Source: Ottowia testudinis
Lineage (GTDB): Bacteria > Pseudomonadota > Gammaproteobacteria > Burkholderiales > Burkholderiaceae_C
Reading direction: 5' to 3'
DNA length: 64,000 nucleotides
Assembly: GCF_017498525.1 (NCBI RefSeq)
Contig: NZ_CP071796.1
Span: 620,001 to 684,000 of the forward strand
Made by a program: the position numbers and the translations under genes. Below the pieces are notes generated by a model, which saw only the letters and a list, made by a program, of their open reading frames with translations, ran no database searches and was not told where the DNA came from. Shown here in pieces: positions 30,246-42,518 of the stretch (position 1 is its first letter; every line of letters starts with the position of its first letter).

Positions 30246-31328
30246 GTGCGTCTGGAACTGGATGAAGTCGTCAAGCGCGTCGGCCCCGAGACGTGGCTGC
30301 ACCCGCTGTCATTGGCCCTGGCCGAAAACGCCGTCACCGTGCTGCTGGGCGCCACGCGCGCGGGCAAGACCTCGCTCATGCGCATCATGGCCGGGCTGGA
30401 CGCGCCCACCGGCGGCCGCGTCCGCGTGGATGGGCAGGATGTGACCGGCATGCCGGTGCGCCAGCGCAACGTGGCCATGGTGTACCAGCAGTTCATCAAC
30501 TACCCGTCGATGACGGTGGCGGACAACATCGGCGCGCCACTCAAGCTGCGCGGCGTCCCGCGCGCCGAGGTGGATGCGCGGGTGCACGCGCTGGCGGCCA
30601 AGCTGCACATCGAGCCGTTCTTGCAGCGCCTGCCGGCCGAACTCTCCGGCGGCCAGCAGCAGCGCGTGGCGCTGGCGCGTGCGCTGGCGAAGGGCGCGCC
30701 ACTGATGCTGCTCGACGAGCCGCTGGTCAACCTGGACTACAAGCTGCGCGAGGAACTGCGCGAAGAGCTGGGCCAGCTCTTTGCCGCCGGCGAATCCACC
30801 GTGGTCTACGCCACCACCGAGCCAGGCGAGGCGCTGCTGCTGGGCGGCCACACCGCCGTGCTGCACGAGGGCGCGCTGCTGCAATACGGGCCCACGGCCG
30901 AGGTGTTCCACCGCCCCAATTCGATTCGCGTGGCGCGCGCGTTCAGCGACCCGCCGATGAACCTGCTGGCCGCCGAGCGCACCGAAGGCGGCGTGCGCCT
31001 GCCCGATGGCAGCGTGCTGCCGCTGGTGCTGCCCGACACTGCGGGGCGTGAAGTGACGGTGGGCGTGCGTGCCGGCGCGCTACAAATACAAGAGCTGCCC
31101 GCGCTTGTCCCGCTTTCGGGAGGCGTCGATTTGGCTGAAATCTCCGGCTCCGACACCTTCGTGCACGCGAGCACGCCGGTGGGCGAACTGGTGGCGCAGT
31201 GGCCGGGCGTGCACCACCTGGACCTGGGCCAGCCGATCACGCTGCACCTGGATGCGGCCGACGCCTACGTGTTCGATTCAGCGGGCGCGCTGCTGCATGC
31301 GCCGGCGCGCGCTGGCCAACGGGGTTGA
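30246..31328 (+). CDS. glpS: Glycerol ABC transporter ATP-binding subunit GlpS
   Basis: One of two ATPases of the glycerol importer first named GlpSTPQV in Rhizobium. Walker A is GATRAGKTS (35-43), then the Q-loop YQQFINYP, signature LSGGQQQRVALARAL (about 136) and Walker B LMLLDEPLVNLD (about 158). The C-terminal TOBE-like region follows to 360. Start is GTG at 30246, with GAGGAG upstream and the family-like VRLELDEVVKRVG. Residues about 278-298 (ALQIQELPALVPL) look like an in-frame repeat copy. It is the first gene of glpSTPQUV; its stop lies four bases before the glpT start. Confidence 0.9.
   Translation: MRLELDEVVKRVGPETWLHPLSLALAENAVTVLLGATRAGKTSLMRIMAGLDAPTGGRVRVDGQDVTGMPVRQRNVAMVYQQFINYPSMTVADNIGAPLKLRGVPRAEVDARVHALAAKLHIEPFLQRLPAELSGGQQQRVALARALAKGAPLMLLDEPLVNLDYKLREELREELGQLFAAGESTVVYATTEPGEALLLGGHTAVLHEGALLQYGPTAEVFHRPNSIRVARAFSDPPMNLLAAERTEGGVRLPDGSVLPLVLPDTAGREVTVGVRAGALQIQELPALVPLSGGVDLAEISGSDTFVHASTPVGELVAQWPGVHHLDLGQPITLHLDAADAYVFDSAGALLHAPARAGQRG
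31079..31140. repeat. Probable palindromic repeat (CPE) copy inside glpS
   Basis: CTACAAATACAAGAGCTGCC then CGCGCTTGTCCCGCTTTCG. More diverged than others; in frame in the TOBE-like region. Confidence 0.6.
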
Positions 31329-31332
31329 AGCC

Positions 31333-32423
31333 ATGGCGCGCATCGACCTGAACCTGGCGCATTCGTACAAGCCGCAACCGCGCGGCGATGAGGACTACGC
31401 GCTGCTGCCGCTGCAACTCACGTTCGAGGACGGCGGCGCCTACGCGCTGCTCGGCCCCTCGGGCTGCGGTAAGACGACGCTGCTCAACATCATGTCGGGG
31501 TTGCTGGCGCCCTCGCAGGGCACGGTGCAGTTTGATGGGCGCGACGTCACGCACGCCAGCCCGCAGGCGCGCAACATCGCGCAGGTGTTTCAGTTTCCCG
31601 TCATCTACGACACCATGACGGTGGCGCAGAACCTGGCGTTTCCGCTCAAGAATCGGGGTGTGGATGCTACGCAAATCAGAGCACGCGTGGGCCAGATCGC
31701 CGAGATGCTGGAGATGAGCCACCAGCTCGATCAGCGCGCCGCCGGCCTGTCGGCGGACGAAAAGCAGAAGATATCGCTCGGGCGCGGCCTGGTGCGGCCC
31801 GACGTGGCGGCGGTGCTGTTCGACGAGCCGCTGACGGTGATCGACCCGCACCTGAAGTGGAAGCTGCGCCGCAAGCTCAAGCAGATTCACCACGAGTTGA
31901 AGCTCACGCTGATCTACGTCACGCACGACCAGGTGGAGGCCCTCACGTTTGCCGACCAAGTGGTGGTGATGACGCGCGGCCGCGTGGTGCAGATGGGCAC
32001 GCCCGAGGCGCTGTTCGAGCGGCCCGCGCACGCTTTCGTCGGCCACTTCATCGGCTCGCCGGGCATGAACTTCATCGACGTGCAGGTGGCGCAGGGCCGG
32101 GTGCGCCTGGGTGCTATTGACTTGGGAGCGGCTGGCGCTGATCTGGCGGGCGGAAAGGCCCGATTGGGCATTCGCCCTGAACACTTGGCGCTGGCGCCGC
32201 CGGGCGCGCCCGGCGTGGTGCCCGCCACCGTGCAGCGCGTGCAGGACGTGGGCACGCACCAGCTCATCACCTGCGTGATCGGCGCCGGCACCACGGGCGG
32301 CGAGCCCGTGGCCATGAAGGTGCGCCAGCCCGAAGGCGCGCCACTGCCGGCCGAAGGCAGCGCGGTGGGCCTGGCGCTGATGGGCGCCGGCACGCGGCTG
32401 TACGTCAACGAGGAGCTGGTGGC

Positions 32424-32427
<4 letters not shown>
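31333..32427 (+). CDS. glpT: Glycerol ABC transporter ATP-binding subunit GlpT
   Basis: This is the second ATPase of the importer (not the G3P antiporter also called GlpT). Walker A is GPSGCGKTT (41-49), Walker B VLFDEPLTVIDPHLKW (about 158) and His-switch THDQVEAL (about 197). The ABC signature is altered: LSADEKQKISLGRGL instead of LSGGQ, seen in this subfamily from memory. A TOBE-like end follows to 364. A possible diverged repeat lies around 32110-32165 (GAIDLGAAGADLAGG). It starts at 31333 four bases after glpS and overlaps glpP by four bases (ATGA). Confidence 0.9.
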
Positions 32428-33305
<878 letters not shown>

Positions 33306-33310
33306 GCTTC

Positions 33311-33376
33311 GCGTTTTTGATGAAAACGGCCTCTTGCGCTTGCCAGGCAAGCGCAGGCAGCTATAAAAACAATATC
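33311..33376. repeat. Palindromic repeat (CPE) copy between glpP and glpQ
   Basis: AAAACGGCCTCTTGCGCTTG and GGCAAGCGCAGGCAGCTAT, then an A-rich tail. It starts just after the glpP stop, inside the operon. Confidence 0.9.
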
Positions 33377-33434
33377 AATCAGGCTAGCGCCGGTCAGCCG
33401 CGACGCAGCCGGTGTAGCGTCGCGAAGACCCTCT

Positions 33435-33537
33435 CCGTCATTCCGGCGAAAGCCGGAATCCACGCGGCGCTGGATAGCTCAACAAACCTCGTTCTGGGCG
33501 ATGCGCCGATGGATTCCGGCTTTCGCCGGAATGACGG
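33435..33537. repeat. REP-like doublet between glpP and glpQ
   Basis: Two 28-bp arms (33435-33462 and 33510-33537) are perfect inverted copies, each itself a palindrome (CATTCCGGCGAAAGCCGGAA). A 103-bp unit of the widespread ATTCCGGC/GCCGGAAT extragenic repeat family, sitting inside the glp operon. Confidence 0.9.
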
Positions 33538-33560
33538 CGGTGGAATGGGGAGGCCACGCC

Positions 33561-34376
33561 ATGAATAAGCGCTCCCGACTCAGCTGGCGCCCGTTTTTCC
33601 TGATCGCCTACCTCGTCTTCGCCCTGCTGCCCATCTACTGGATGGCCAACATGAGCGTGCGCACCAACGAGGAAATTTTGTCCACCTTCAGCCTGTGGCC
33701 GCAGCAGTTCACCTGGGCCAGCTACAAGACGATCTTCACCGACCCGGCCTGGTATTCGGGCTACATCAACAGCCTGATCTACGTGGCCATCAACACCGTT
33801 ATTTCGGTGGCGGTGGCGCTGCCGGCGGCGTATGCGTTCTCGCGCTACCAGTTTTTGGGCGACAAGCATGTGTTTTTCTGGCTGCTCACCAACCGCATGA
33901 CGCCGCCGGCCGTCTTCTTGCTGCCGTTCTTCCAGCTCTACACCACGCTCGGCCTGATGGACACGCACATCGCCGTGGCGTTGGCGCACCTGCTCTTCAA
34001 CGTGCCGCTGGCGGTGTGGATTCTGGAAGGCTTCATGAGCGGCATTCCGCGCGAGATCGACGAAACGGCCTACATCGACGGCTACAGTTTTCCGCGATTC
34101 TTCGTCACCATCTTCCTGCCGCTCATCAAGGCCGGCGTGGGCGTGGCGGCGTTCTTCTGCTTCATGTTTTCGTGGGTCGAGTTGCTGATGGCACGCACGC
34201 TGACCAGCGTGAACGCCAAGCCCATCGTGGCGACGATGACGCGCACCGTCAGCGCCAGCGGCATGGACTGGGCCACGCTGGCGGCGGCGGGCGTGCTGAC
34301 CATCGTGCCGGGCGCCATCGTGATCTGGTTCGTGCGCAACTACATCGCCAAGGGCTTTGCCATGGGGAGGGTCTGA
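33561..34376 (+). CDS. glpQ: Glycerol ABC transporter permease GlpQ
   Basis: A MalG/UgpE-type permease of 271 aa with six membrane segments. The EAA loop is EIDETAYIDGYSFPRFFVTI (about 176-195). It begins MNKRSRLSWRPFFLIAYLVF; GGGGAGG lies just upstream of the ATG at 33561, though upstream in-frame codons run back into the REP. It is partner to glpP despite the repeat-filled gap. It ends two bases before glpU. Not to be confused with the phosphodiesterase GlpQ. Confidence 0.93.
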   Translation: MNKRSRLSWRPFFLIAYLVFALLPIYWMANMSVRTNEEILSTFSLWPQQFTWASYKTIFTDPAWYSGYINSLIYVAINTVISVAVALPAAYAFSRYQFLGDKHVFFWLLTNRMTPPAVFLLPFFQLYTTLGLMDTHIAVALAHLLFNVPLAVWILEGFMSGIPREIDETAYIDGYSFPRFFVTIFLPLIKAGVGVAAFFCFMFSWVELLMARTLTSVNAKPIVATMTRTVSASGMDWATLAAAGVLTIVPGAIVIWFVRNYIAKGFAMGRV

Positions 34377-34378
34377 CG

Positions 34379-34687
34379 ATGTTTGACTGGATGGTCTGGA
34401 CACTTCCGGTGGCGGTGTTTTTCACCTGCATCGTGCTGATGCTGATCGGCATGACGGTGTGGGAAATCAAGTCGCCCACCGTGTTGCGCAAGGGCTGGCT
34501 GCCGATCGCCACCACGCGCGGCGACCGCCTGTTCATCGGCTTGCTGGCCGCGGCCTACGTCAACGTGATCTGGGTCGGGCTGGGCGGCAAGCTGGTGGAA
34601 TGGTTTTCGCTGGAAGCCGAGCCGAGCGTGTGGTTCAGCTTTGTCGGCTCGATGGGTTTGCTGGCGCTGATCATGCGCAAGGGATGA
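34379..34687 (+). CDS. glpU: DUF2160 small membrane protein GlpU
   Basis: A 102-aa inner-membrane protein of the DUF2160 family that always accompanies this glycerol ABC cluster; its role is not known. Three hydrophobic segments are seen: TLPVAVFFTCIVLMLIGMTVW (7-27), FIGLLAAAYVNVIWVGLGG (about 51-69) and SFVGSMGLLALIM (about 88-100). It starts two bases after glpQ, so it is in the operon. Confidence 0.88.
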   Translation: MFDWMVWTLPVAVFFTCIVLMLIGMTVWEIKSPTVLRKGWLPIATTRGDRLFIGLLAAAYVNVIWVGLGGKLVEWFSLEAEPSVWFSFVGSMGLLALIMRKG

Positions 34688-34763
34688 AACGTGCACGCGG
34701 CCCGCTCCTCCCCCGTGGCCGCGGGCAACCCACCTCGGGGAGTTTTCTTGTGAGGAGACAGAC

Positions 34764-36497
<1,734 letters not shown>

Positions 36498-36508
36498 CCG
36501 CGTGGGCT

Positions 36509-36547
36509 GCCCTCACGCCCGCGCTCGCTGGACGCGGACGTGAGGGC
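36509..36547. other. Hairpin between glpV and glpD
   Basis: GCCCTCACG (36509-36517) pairs with CGTGAGGGC (36539-36547), with an inner GCG/CGC pair. No T-run, so more likely an RNA processing/stability stem than a terminator. Confidence 0.5.
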
Positions 36548-36571
36548 CATCCGATCCTTGAAGGATGCCAT

Positions 36572-36641
36572 ATACTACTGTTTTGATAGCTGCTCTCGCT
36601 TAATTGGCAAGCGCAAAGCCCATATTTCTTATAAATTCAAA
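36572..36641. repeat. Palindromic repeat (CPE) copy in the glpD leader
   Basis: TTTTGATAGCTGCTCTCGCTT then GGCAAGCGCAAAGCCCATAT. It abuts the glpD start codon; no Shine-Dalgarno sequence is seen in the A/T-rich tail. Confidence 0.85.
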
Positions 36642-38249
36642 ATGGACTCGGCCCCTCTGCCCACCGACCGCGTTGCGTTGCTGGCGCGCCTGGCCGAACC
36701 AAAAAAATACGACATCGCCATCGTCGGCGGCGGGGCCACGGGCCTGGGCGTGGCGCTGGACGCGGCGCAGCGCGGCCACAGCGTGGTGCTGGTGGAGGCG
36801 CACGACTTTGCCAAGGGCACCTCGTCGCGCGCCACCAAGCTGGTGCACGGCGGCGTGCGGTATCTGGCGCAGGGCAACATCGGCTTGGTGCGCGAGGCGC
36901 TGCACGAGCGGACCCACATCCTGAACAGCGCGCCGCATCTGGCGCAGCCGCTGCCCTTCGTCATGCCGTCGTACAAGCTGTGGGAAACGCCGTTCTACGG
37001 CGTCGGCCTGAAGATGTACGACGCGCTGGCCGGCCGCAGCGGCCTGGGCGCCACCGAATGGCTGAACAGCCGCGAAGCGCTGAACCTGCTGCCAGGCGCT
37101 CAGCCGCACGGCCTCAAGGGCGGTGTCAAATATTGGGACGGCCAGTTCGACGATGCGCGGCTGGCGCTCGCCATCGGCCGCACGGCGGCAGCGCATGGCG
37201 CGCTGCTGATCAACTATTGCGAGGCCGTCGAAGTGCTGCACGACGCCGGCCGCGCGGCGGGCCTGCGCGTGCGCGACGCGGAGAGTGGGCGCCAATTCCA
37301 CATCCAGGCGGGCTGCATCGTCAACGCCACCGGGGCGTGGGTCGATGCGTTGCGACAGCAGGACGCTGCGGCCGCTGGCCAGCCCACTGCGCCCATCGTG
37401 GCGCCCAGCCAGGGTGTTCACGTGGTGGTTGACGCGTCGTTTTCACCCGGCGACCACGCCCTGTTGGTGCCCAGCACGGGCGATGGCCGCGTGCTGTTTG
37501 CCGTGCCGTGGCTGGGCAAGCTGATCCTGGGCACCACCGACACGCCGCGCCGCGACCTGCCGCTGGAGCCCGCGCCACTGGCGCGCGAGGTCGACTTCAT
37601 CCTGCGCGAAGCGGTCAAGTACTTGCGGCGCGCGCCCACGCGCGCCGACATCCTCAGCACCTGGGTCGGCCTGCGTCCGCTGGTCAAGCCCGGCGGCGCG
37701 GACAGCGACACCAAGGCCATCAGCCGAGAACACACGGTGCTGGTCGCCAAATCGGGCTTGGTTACCGTTACCGGCGGCAAATGGACCACCTACCGCGCCA
37801 TGGCGGCCGACGTGCTGACGCGCTGCACGCAGGCCGGCGTGCTGCTGCCACGGGGTGCATCGCAAACGGCGGGCCTGAAGCTGGTGGGCGCACCCGATCC
37901 GTCCGCTGGCGCGCTGGTGCGCCTGAGCCAGCCGCCCGGCAGCCACCTCTATGGCACCGAGGCCGGCGCGTTGGCGCAACTGCCCGGCGCCGACCGCGTG
38001 CTCGCACCAGGTCTGACAGAAGCCATGGTGCGCTTTGCCGCCCGCCATGAATACGCACGCACGGTCGAGGATGTGCTGGCGCGCCGCTCGCGCCTGTTGT
38101 TTTTGCACGCCGCCGAAGCCGGCCGCGCCGCGCCCGCCGTGGCCGAAGTGCTGGCGGACGAGCTGGGCGCCGGCCACGATACCGCGCTGCCGGCCATGCG
38201 CGCACTGGCCGAACGCTATATCCAGCACGGCTTGTCTGCCCCCGCTTGA
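36642..38249 (+). CDS. glpD: FAD-dependent (aerobic) glycerol-3-phosphate dehydrogenase
   Basis: GlpD oxidises glycerol-3-phosphate to dihydroxyacetone phosphate at the inner membrane, feeding electrons to quinone. FAD motif [19 protein letters not shown] (24-42), then [19 protein letters not shown] (about 60-78), [15 protein letters not shown] (about 160), [20 protein letters not shown] (about 285) and [12 protein letters not shown] (about 378). 535 aa is normal. The start at 36642 lies right after a repeat copy with no Shine-Dalgarno sequence, so an upstream in-frame start through the repeat cannot be excluded. It completes the glycerol locus. Confidence 0.95.
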   Translation: MDSAPLPTDRVALLARLAEPKKYDIAIVGGGATGLGVALDAAQRGHSVVLVEAHDFAKGTSSRATKLVHGGVRYLAQGNIGLVREALHERTHILNSAPHLAQPLPFVMPSYKLWETPFYGVGLKMYDALAGRSGLGATEWLNSREALNLLPGAQPHGLKGGVKYWDGQFDDARLALAIGRTAAAHGALLINYCEAVEVLHDAGRAAGLRVRDAESGRQFHIQAGCIVNATGAWVDALRQQDAAAAGQPTAPIVAPSQGVHVVVDASFSPGDHALLVPSTGDGRVLFAVPWLGKLILGTTDTPRRDLPLEPAPLAREVDFILREAVKYLRRAPTRADILSTWVGLRPLVKPGGADSDTKAISREHTVLVAKSGLVTVTGGKWTTYRAMAADVLTRCTQAGVLLPRGASQTAGLKLVGAPDPSAGALVRLSQPPGSHLYGTEAGALAQLPGADRVLAPGLTEAMVRFAARHEYARTVEDVLARRSRLLFLHAAEAGRAAPAVAEVLADELGAGHDTALPAMRALAERYIQHGLSAPA

Positions 38250-38274
38250 CAAGCGGCTGGTGTTTTGCCAGAAT
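38246..38274 (+). promoter_or_regulatory. Candidate sigma-70 promoter for the rplN (spc) operon
   Basis: TTGACA (38246-38251), 17-base spacer, CAGAAT (38269-38274). The -35 box overlaps the glpD stop codon. It is the only strong -35 match seen before rplN, 136 bases upstream. Confidence 0.6.
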
Positions 38275-38409
38275 CGAGAGCTTCGCCCAAAACGGGCCAA
38301 GAAATCAGCCCAATCGCCTTTGCGCTTTAGTGCGGCGGCGGCGGGCCCAAGACTGATCCGGCTGGCTTCTCATTTTGGGGCTGCTGGGTACAAGTTGGGA
38401 AACCAAGAA

Positions 38410-38778
38410 ATGATCCAGACTGAATCTCGACTAGAGGTGGCCGACAACACCGGCGCCAAGTCCGTCCTGTGCATCAAGGTGCTGGGCGGCTCCAAGCGCC
38501 GCTACGCCAGCGTCGGCGACATCATCAAGGTGAGCATCAAGGAAGCAGCCCCGCGCGGCCGTGTCAAGAAGGGCGAGATCTACAGTGCCGTGGTGGTTCG
38601 CACCGCCAAGGGCATTCGCCGCGGCGACGGCTCGCTCGTCAAGTTCGACGGCAACGCCGCCGTGCTGCTCAACAACAAGCTGGAGCCCATCGGCACCCGT
38701 ATCTTCGGTCCGGTCACGCGCGAGCTGCGCACCGAGAAGTTCATGAAGATCGTGTCCCTGGCTCCCGAAGTCCTGTAA
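38410..38778 (+). CDS. rplN: Ribosomal protein uL14
   Basis: A 122-aa protein of the large subunit binding near the 30S interface and 23S rRNA helix 95. [20 protein letters not shown] and [20 protein letters not shown] are textbook L14. It is first in this block; the S10 genes that usually precede it are not upstream here. Leader 38250-38409 carries the likely promoter. Confidence 0.98.
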   Translation: MIQTESRLEVADNTGAKSVLCIKVLGGSKRRYASVGDIIKVSIKEAAPRGRVKKGEIYSAVVVRTAKGIRRGDGSLVKFDGNAAVLLNNKLEPIGTRIFGPVTRELRTEKFMKIVSLAPEVL

Positions 38779-38792
38779 GAAAGGCGCGAGAC

Positions 38793-39110
38793 ATGAACAA
38801 GATTCGCAAGGGCGACGAGGTCATCGTGCTGGCCGGCCGTGACAAGGGTAAGCGTGGCACGGTGTCGTTGCGCGTGTGCCCAGAGCGTGTCGTCGTCGAC
38901 GGCATCAACCTGGTGAAGAAGCACGCCAAGCCCAACCCGATGAAGGGTGTGGCGGGTGGCATCGTCGAGAAGTCGATGCCCATTCATCAGTCCAACGTGG
39001 CCATTTACAACAAGGCCACCGGCAAGGCCGACCGCGTCGGCATCAAGACCCTGCAGGACGGCACTCGCGTGCGTGTGTTCAAGTCCAGCGGCGAAGAGAT
39101 CAAGGTCTGA
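38793..39110 (+). CDS. rplX: Ribosomal protein uL24
   Basis: A 105-aa assembly initiator of the large subunit with a KOW motif near the N-terminus ([19 protein letters not shown], 6-24), and the conserved KKHAKPNP stretch (about 42-49). It lies 14 bases after rplN and eight before rplE. Confidence 0.98.
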   Translation: MNKIRKGDEVIVLAGRDKGKRGTVSLRVCPERVVVDGINLVKKHAKPNPMKGVAGGIVEKSMPIHQSNVAIYNKATGKADRVGIKTLQDGTRVRVFKSSGEEIKV

Positions 39111-39118
39111 GGTCCACC

Positions 39119-39658
39119 ATGGCACGACTGCAACAACATTACCGCGAAAAAGTGGCGCCCGAGCTGATCAAGAAGTTTGGCTACAAGTCGCCTATGGAGG
39201 TGCCGCGCATCACCAAGATCACGCTCAACATGGGTGTGAGCGAGGCCGTGGCCGACAAGAAGGTCATGGACAACGCCGTGGCCGACCTGACGAAAATTGC
39301 TGGCCAGAAGCCTGTGGTCACCAAGGCCAAGAAAGCCATCGCCGGGTTCAAGATCCGCGAGGGTCAGGCCATCGGGACCATGGTGACCCTGCGCGGCGTG
39401 CGCATGTACGAATTTCTTGATCGCTTCGTCACCGTGGCATTGCCCCGTGTGCGTGACTTCCGGGGTATCTCGGGCCGCTCGTTCGATGGCCGTGGCAACT
39501 ACAACGTCGGCGTCAAGGAGCAGATTATTTTCCCCGAGATCGAGTATGACAAGGTCGATGCCCTGCGCGGCCTGAACATCAGCATCACGACAACGGCCAA
39601 GAACGACGAGGAAGCCAAGGCGCTGCTCGCCGCCTTCCGTTTTCCGTTCAAGAACTGA
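39119..39658 (+). CDS. rplE: Ribosomal protein uL5
   Basis: A 179-aa protein that binds 5S rRNA and contacts the P-site t[39 protein letters not shown] (about 28-43), [19 protein letters not shown] and [18 protein letters not shown] are diagnostic. It is tightly spaced with rplX and rpsN. Confidence 0.98.
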   Translation: MARLQQHYREKVAPELIKKFGYKSPMEVPRITKITLNMGVSEAVADKKVMDNAVADLTKIAGQKPVVTKAKKAIAGFKIREGQAIGTMVTLRGVRMYEFLDRFVTVALPRVRDFRGISGRSFDGRGNYNVGVKEQIIFPEIEYDKVDALRGLNISITTTAKNDEEAKALLAAFRFPFKN

Positions 39659-39667
39659 GGTACGCCA

Positions 39668-39973
39668 GTGGCCAAGAAATCTTTGATCGAACGCGAACTC
39701 AAGCGCGACAAGCTCGTTGCCAAGTACGCCAAGAAGCATGCTGAGCTGAAAGGTGTCGCCAACGATGCCAAGCGCAGCGACGATGAGCGCGCGCAGGCGC
39801 GCCTGGCGCTGCAAAAGCTCCCGCGCAACGCCAACCCAACGCGCCAGCGCGCCCGTTGCGAAATGACCGGCCGCCCGCGCGGCACCTTCCGTCAGTTCGG
39901 CTTGGGTCGCGCCAAGATCCGCGAGCTGGCTTTCGAAGGCCAGATTCCCGGCGTCATCAAGGCCAGCTGGTAA
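39668..39973 (+). CDS. rpsN: Ribosomal protein uS14, zinc-free form
   Basis: A 101-aa S14 with GTG start and AGG upstream. [21 protein letters not shown] (about 59-79) is typical. Only one cysteine remains, so this is the longer C-minus form without a zinc ribbon. Confidence 0.98.
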   Translation: MAKKSLIERELKRDKLVAKYAKKHAELKGVANDAKRSDDERAQARLALQKLPRNANPTRQRARCEMTGRPRGTFRQFGLGRAKIRELAFEGQIPGVIKASW

Positions 39974-39991
39974 TCGGCAGGAGAAAACAAC

Positions 39992-40387
39992 ATGAGCATG
40001 AGTGATCCCATCGCCGATCTGTTGACCCGCATCCGCAACGCGCAGATGGTGGCCAAGCAGACCGTGTCGGTGCCCTCTTCCAAAGTGAAAGTGGCCATCG
40101 CCCAGGTGCTGAAAGACGAGGGCTACATCGACGGCTTTGAAGTGAAGGCCGACGGTGGCAAGTCCGAGCTGGAAATTGCCCTGAAATATTACGCCGGCCG
40201 CCCGGTCATTGAGCGCATCGAGCGCGTCAGCCGCCCCGGCTTGCGCGTGTACAAGGGGCGCGACGCCATTCCTCAGGTCATGAACGGCCTGGGGGTGGCG
40301 ATCGTCACCACGCCCAAGGGGGTGATGACCGATCGCAAGGCGCGTGCCACCGGTGTCGGCGGCGAAGTGCTGTGCTACGTGGCCTAA
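39992..40387 (+). CDS. rpsH: Ribosomal protein uS8
   Basis: A 131-aa protein that binds the central domain of 16S rRNA; in E. coli it represses the spc operon. [14 protein letters not shown] (about 5-18) and the C-terminal [10 protein letters not shown] are typical. Two start ATGs (39992, 39998); GGAG spacing fits 39992. Confidence 0.97.
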   Translation: MSMSDPIADLLTRIRNAQMVAKQTVSVPSSKVKVAIAQVLKDEGYIDGFEVKADGGKSELEIALKYYAGRPVIERIERVSRPGLRVYKGRDAIPQVMNGLGVAIVTTPKGVMTDRKARATGVGGEVLCYVA

Positions 40388-40400
40388 GGAGAAACGAAGC

Positions 40401-40934
40401 ATGTCACGTATTGCGAAAATGGGCGTTGCCGTTCCTGCGGGCGTCGATGTTCAATTGAAAGACGACCAGATCATCGTCAAGGGCGCCGGCGGCGAGCTGA
40501 AAGTGCCGTCGAATGGACTGGTGAAAGTCGCAAGCGAAGGCGGCAAACTGTCGTTTGAGCCGATCAATGAAACGCGAGAAGCCAACGCCATGAGCGGCAC
40601 CATGCGTCAGCTGGTGAACAACATGGTGGTGGGTGTCAGCAAGGGTTTCGAAAAGAAGCTTACGCTCGTGGGTGTGGGTTTTCGTGCCCAGGCCAGCGGC
40701 AGCAAGTTGAACCTGCAGATTGGTTTTTCGCACCCGGTCAACTTTGAAATGCCGCCAGGTGTGACCGTGACTACGCCGACGCCGACCGAAATCATCGTCA
40801 AGGGCGCCGACCGCCAGGCGATCGGTCAACTGGCCGCGAACATCCGCGGCGCCCGTCCGCCAGAGCCCTACAAGGGCAAAGGCATCCGGTATGCCGACGA
40901 GCGCGTCGTCATCAAGGAAACCAAGAAGAAATAA
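40401..40934 (+). CDS. rplF: Ribosomal protein uL6
   Basis: A 177-aa protein near the GTPase centre, with two repeated domains. [19 protein letters not shown] and [29 protein letters not shown] are diagnostic. AAGGAGAAA precedes the ATG at 40401. Confidence 0.98.
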   Translation: MSRIAKMGVAVPAGVDVQLKDDQIIVKGAGGELKVPSNGLVKVASEGGKLSFEPINETREANAMSGTMRQLVNNMVVGVSKGFEKKLTLVGVGFRAQASGSKLNLQIGFSHPVNFEMPPGVTVTTPTPTEIIVKGADRQAIGQLAANIRGARPPEPYKGKGIRYADERVVIKETKKK

Positions 40935-40945
40935 GGACCTGCATC

Positions 40946-41311
40946 ATGATGACCAAGAAAGAGCAGCGTCTTCGTCGTGCACGTCAGACGCGCATCCGTA
41001 TCGCAGACAAGGGCGTGGCACGCCTGTCCGTGAACCGCACCAATCTGCACATCTACGCGACCGTGGTGTCCGAGGACGGCGCCAAGGTGTTGGCCAGCGC
41101 TTCCACCGCCGAAGCCGATATGCGCAAGGAACTGGGCGCTGCCGGCAAGGGCGGCAACGTCGCCGCCGCTCAGCAGATCGGCAGGCGCATTGCCGAGCGT
41201 GCCAAGGCGGCGGGTGTTGAGAAGGTGGCTTTCGACCGTGCGGGCTTCGCCTACCACGGCCGCGTCAAGGCCTTGGCCGACGCTGCCCGTGAAGCGGGTC
41301 TGCAGTTCTAA
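40946..41311 (+). CDS. rplR: Ribosomal protein uL18
   Basis: A 121-aa 5S-rRNA-binding protein. [20 protein letters not shown] and [20 protein letters not shown] are typical. Tandem ATGs at 40946/40949. Confidence 0.98.
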   Translation: MMTKKEQRLRRARQTRIRIADKGVARLSVNRTNLHIYATVVSEDGAKVLASASTAEADMRKELGAAGKGGNVAAAQQIGRRIAERAKAAGVEKVAFDRAGFAYHGRVKALADAAREAGLQF

Positions 41312-41328
41312 GAAGGCAGGACAGACAA

Positions 41329-41850
41329 ATGGCAAAGTTTCAGGCAAGAGCGCAAGGTGACGGTCCAGAGGACGGCCTGCGCGAGAAGATGATCGCGGTC
41401 AACCGTGTGACCAAGGTGGTCAAGGGTGGTCGTATCCTTGGTTTCGCGGCGCTGACCGTGGTCGGTGACGGCGACGGTCGCGTGGGCATGGGCAAGGGTA
41501 AATCCAAAGAAGTGCCAGCTGCCGTGCAGAAGGCGATGGAAGAGGCGCGCCGCCAGATGGTGAAAGTGTCGCTGAAAGACGGGACCATTCATCACAACGT
41601 GACCGGTCACCATGGTGCCGCGGTCGTGATGATGGCGCCCGCCCCGCGTGGTACCGGCATCATCGCTGGCGGCCCGATGCGCGCCGTGTTCGAGGTGCTG
41701 GGCATCACCGACATCGTGGCCAAGAGCCACGGCACGTCGAATCCCTACAACATGGTGCGCGCTACGCTGGACGCGTTGCGCAACTGCACCACGCCCGCTG
41801 AGGTGGCGGCCAAGCGCGGCAAGTCGGTGGAAGACATCTTCGCCGCTTAA
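41329..41850 (+). CDS. rpsE: Ribosomal protein uS5
   Basis: A 173-aa protein with roles in decoding fidelity. The double-stranded RNA-binding N-domain ends [38 protein letters not shown] is diagnostic. Confidence 0.98.
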   Translation: MAKFQARAQGDGPEDGLREKMIAVNRVTKVVKGGRILGFAALTVVGDGDGRVGMGKGKSKEVPAAVQKAMEEARRQMVKVSLKDGTIHHNVTGHHGAAVVMMAPAPRGTGIIAGGPMRAVFEVLGITDIVAKSHGTSNPYNMVRATLDALRNCTTPAEVAAKRGKSVEDIFAA

Positions 41851-41865
41851 CGCAGGAGTCAAGAC

Positions 41866-42051
41866 ATGGCAACTGAGCAAAAAATCGTCAAGGTTCAGCT
41901 GGTGCGCAGCCCGATCGGCTGCAAGGAATCGCACCGCGCCACCGTGCGTGGCCTGGGCTTGCGCAAGCTGAACAGCGTTCGCGAGTTGCAGGACACGCCT
42001 GCGGTGCGCGGCATGATCAACAAGATCGACTACCTGGTCAAGATCGTCTGA
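41866..42051 (+). CDS. rpmD: Ribosomal protein uL30
   Basis: A 61-aa L30 ([36 protein letters not shown]). Sits between rpsE and rplO as usual. Confidence 0.97.
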   Translation: MATEQKIVKVQLVRSPIGCKESHRATVRGLGLRKLNSVRELQDTPAVRGMINKIDYLVKIV

Positions 42052-42062
42052 GGAATCGGATC

Positions 42063-42494
42063 ATGGAACTCAACAGCATCAAGCCGGCAGATGGCTCCAA
42101 GCGGCCGCGCCGTCGCGTCGGCCGTGGTATTGGCTCGGGCCTGGGTAAGACAGCCGGCCGCGGTCACAAAGGTCAGAAGTCGCGCGCCGGTGGTTACCAC
42201 AAGGTGGGCTTCGAAGGCGGGCAAATGCCGCTGCAACGTCGCTTGCCCAAGCGTGGTTTCAAGTCGGCATCTCTCAAATACAACGCTGAAGTCACGCTGT
42301 CTGATTTGGACCGTCTGGGCGCGGCTGAGGTCGATGTCCTGGTGCTCAAGGAGGCCGGTCTAGTGCGTGCCATCGCCAAGGTCGTCAAGGTCATCAAGTC
42401 GGGCGAACTGACGAAAGCCGTCAAGCTGACCGGCGTCGGCGCGACCGCGGGTGCCAAGGCAGCGATCGAGGCCGCTGGCGGCTCGCTGGCCTGA
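42063..42494 (+). CDS. rplO: Ribosomal protein uL15
   Basis: A 143-aa late-assembly protein: [33 protein letters not shown] (about 35) and [17 protein letters not shown]. Last ribosomal gene before secY. Confidence 0.98.
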   Translation: MELNSIKPADGSKRPRRRVGRGIGSGLGKTAGRGHKGQKSRAGGYHKVGFEGGQMPLQRRLPKRGFKSASLKYNAEVTLSDLDRLGAAEVDVLVLKEAGLVRAIAKVVKVIKSGELTKAVKLTGVGATAGAKAAIEAAGGSLA

Positions 42495-42518
42495 AATATA
42501 TAAAAAGGTGTTTGAGTA

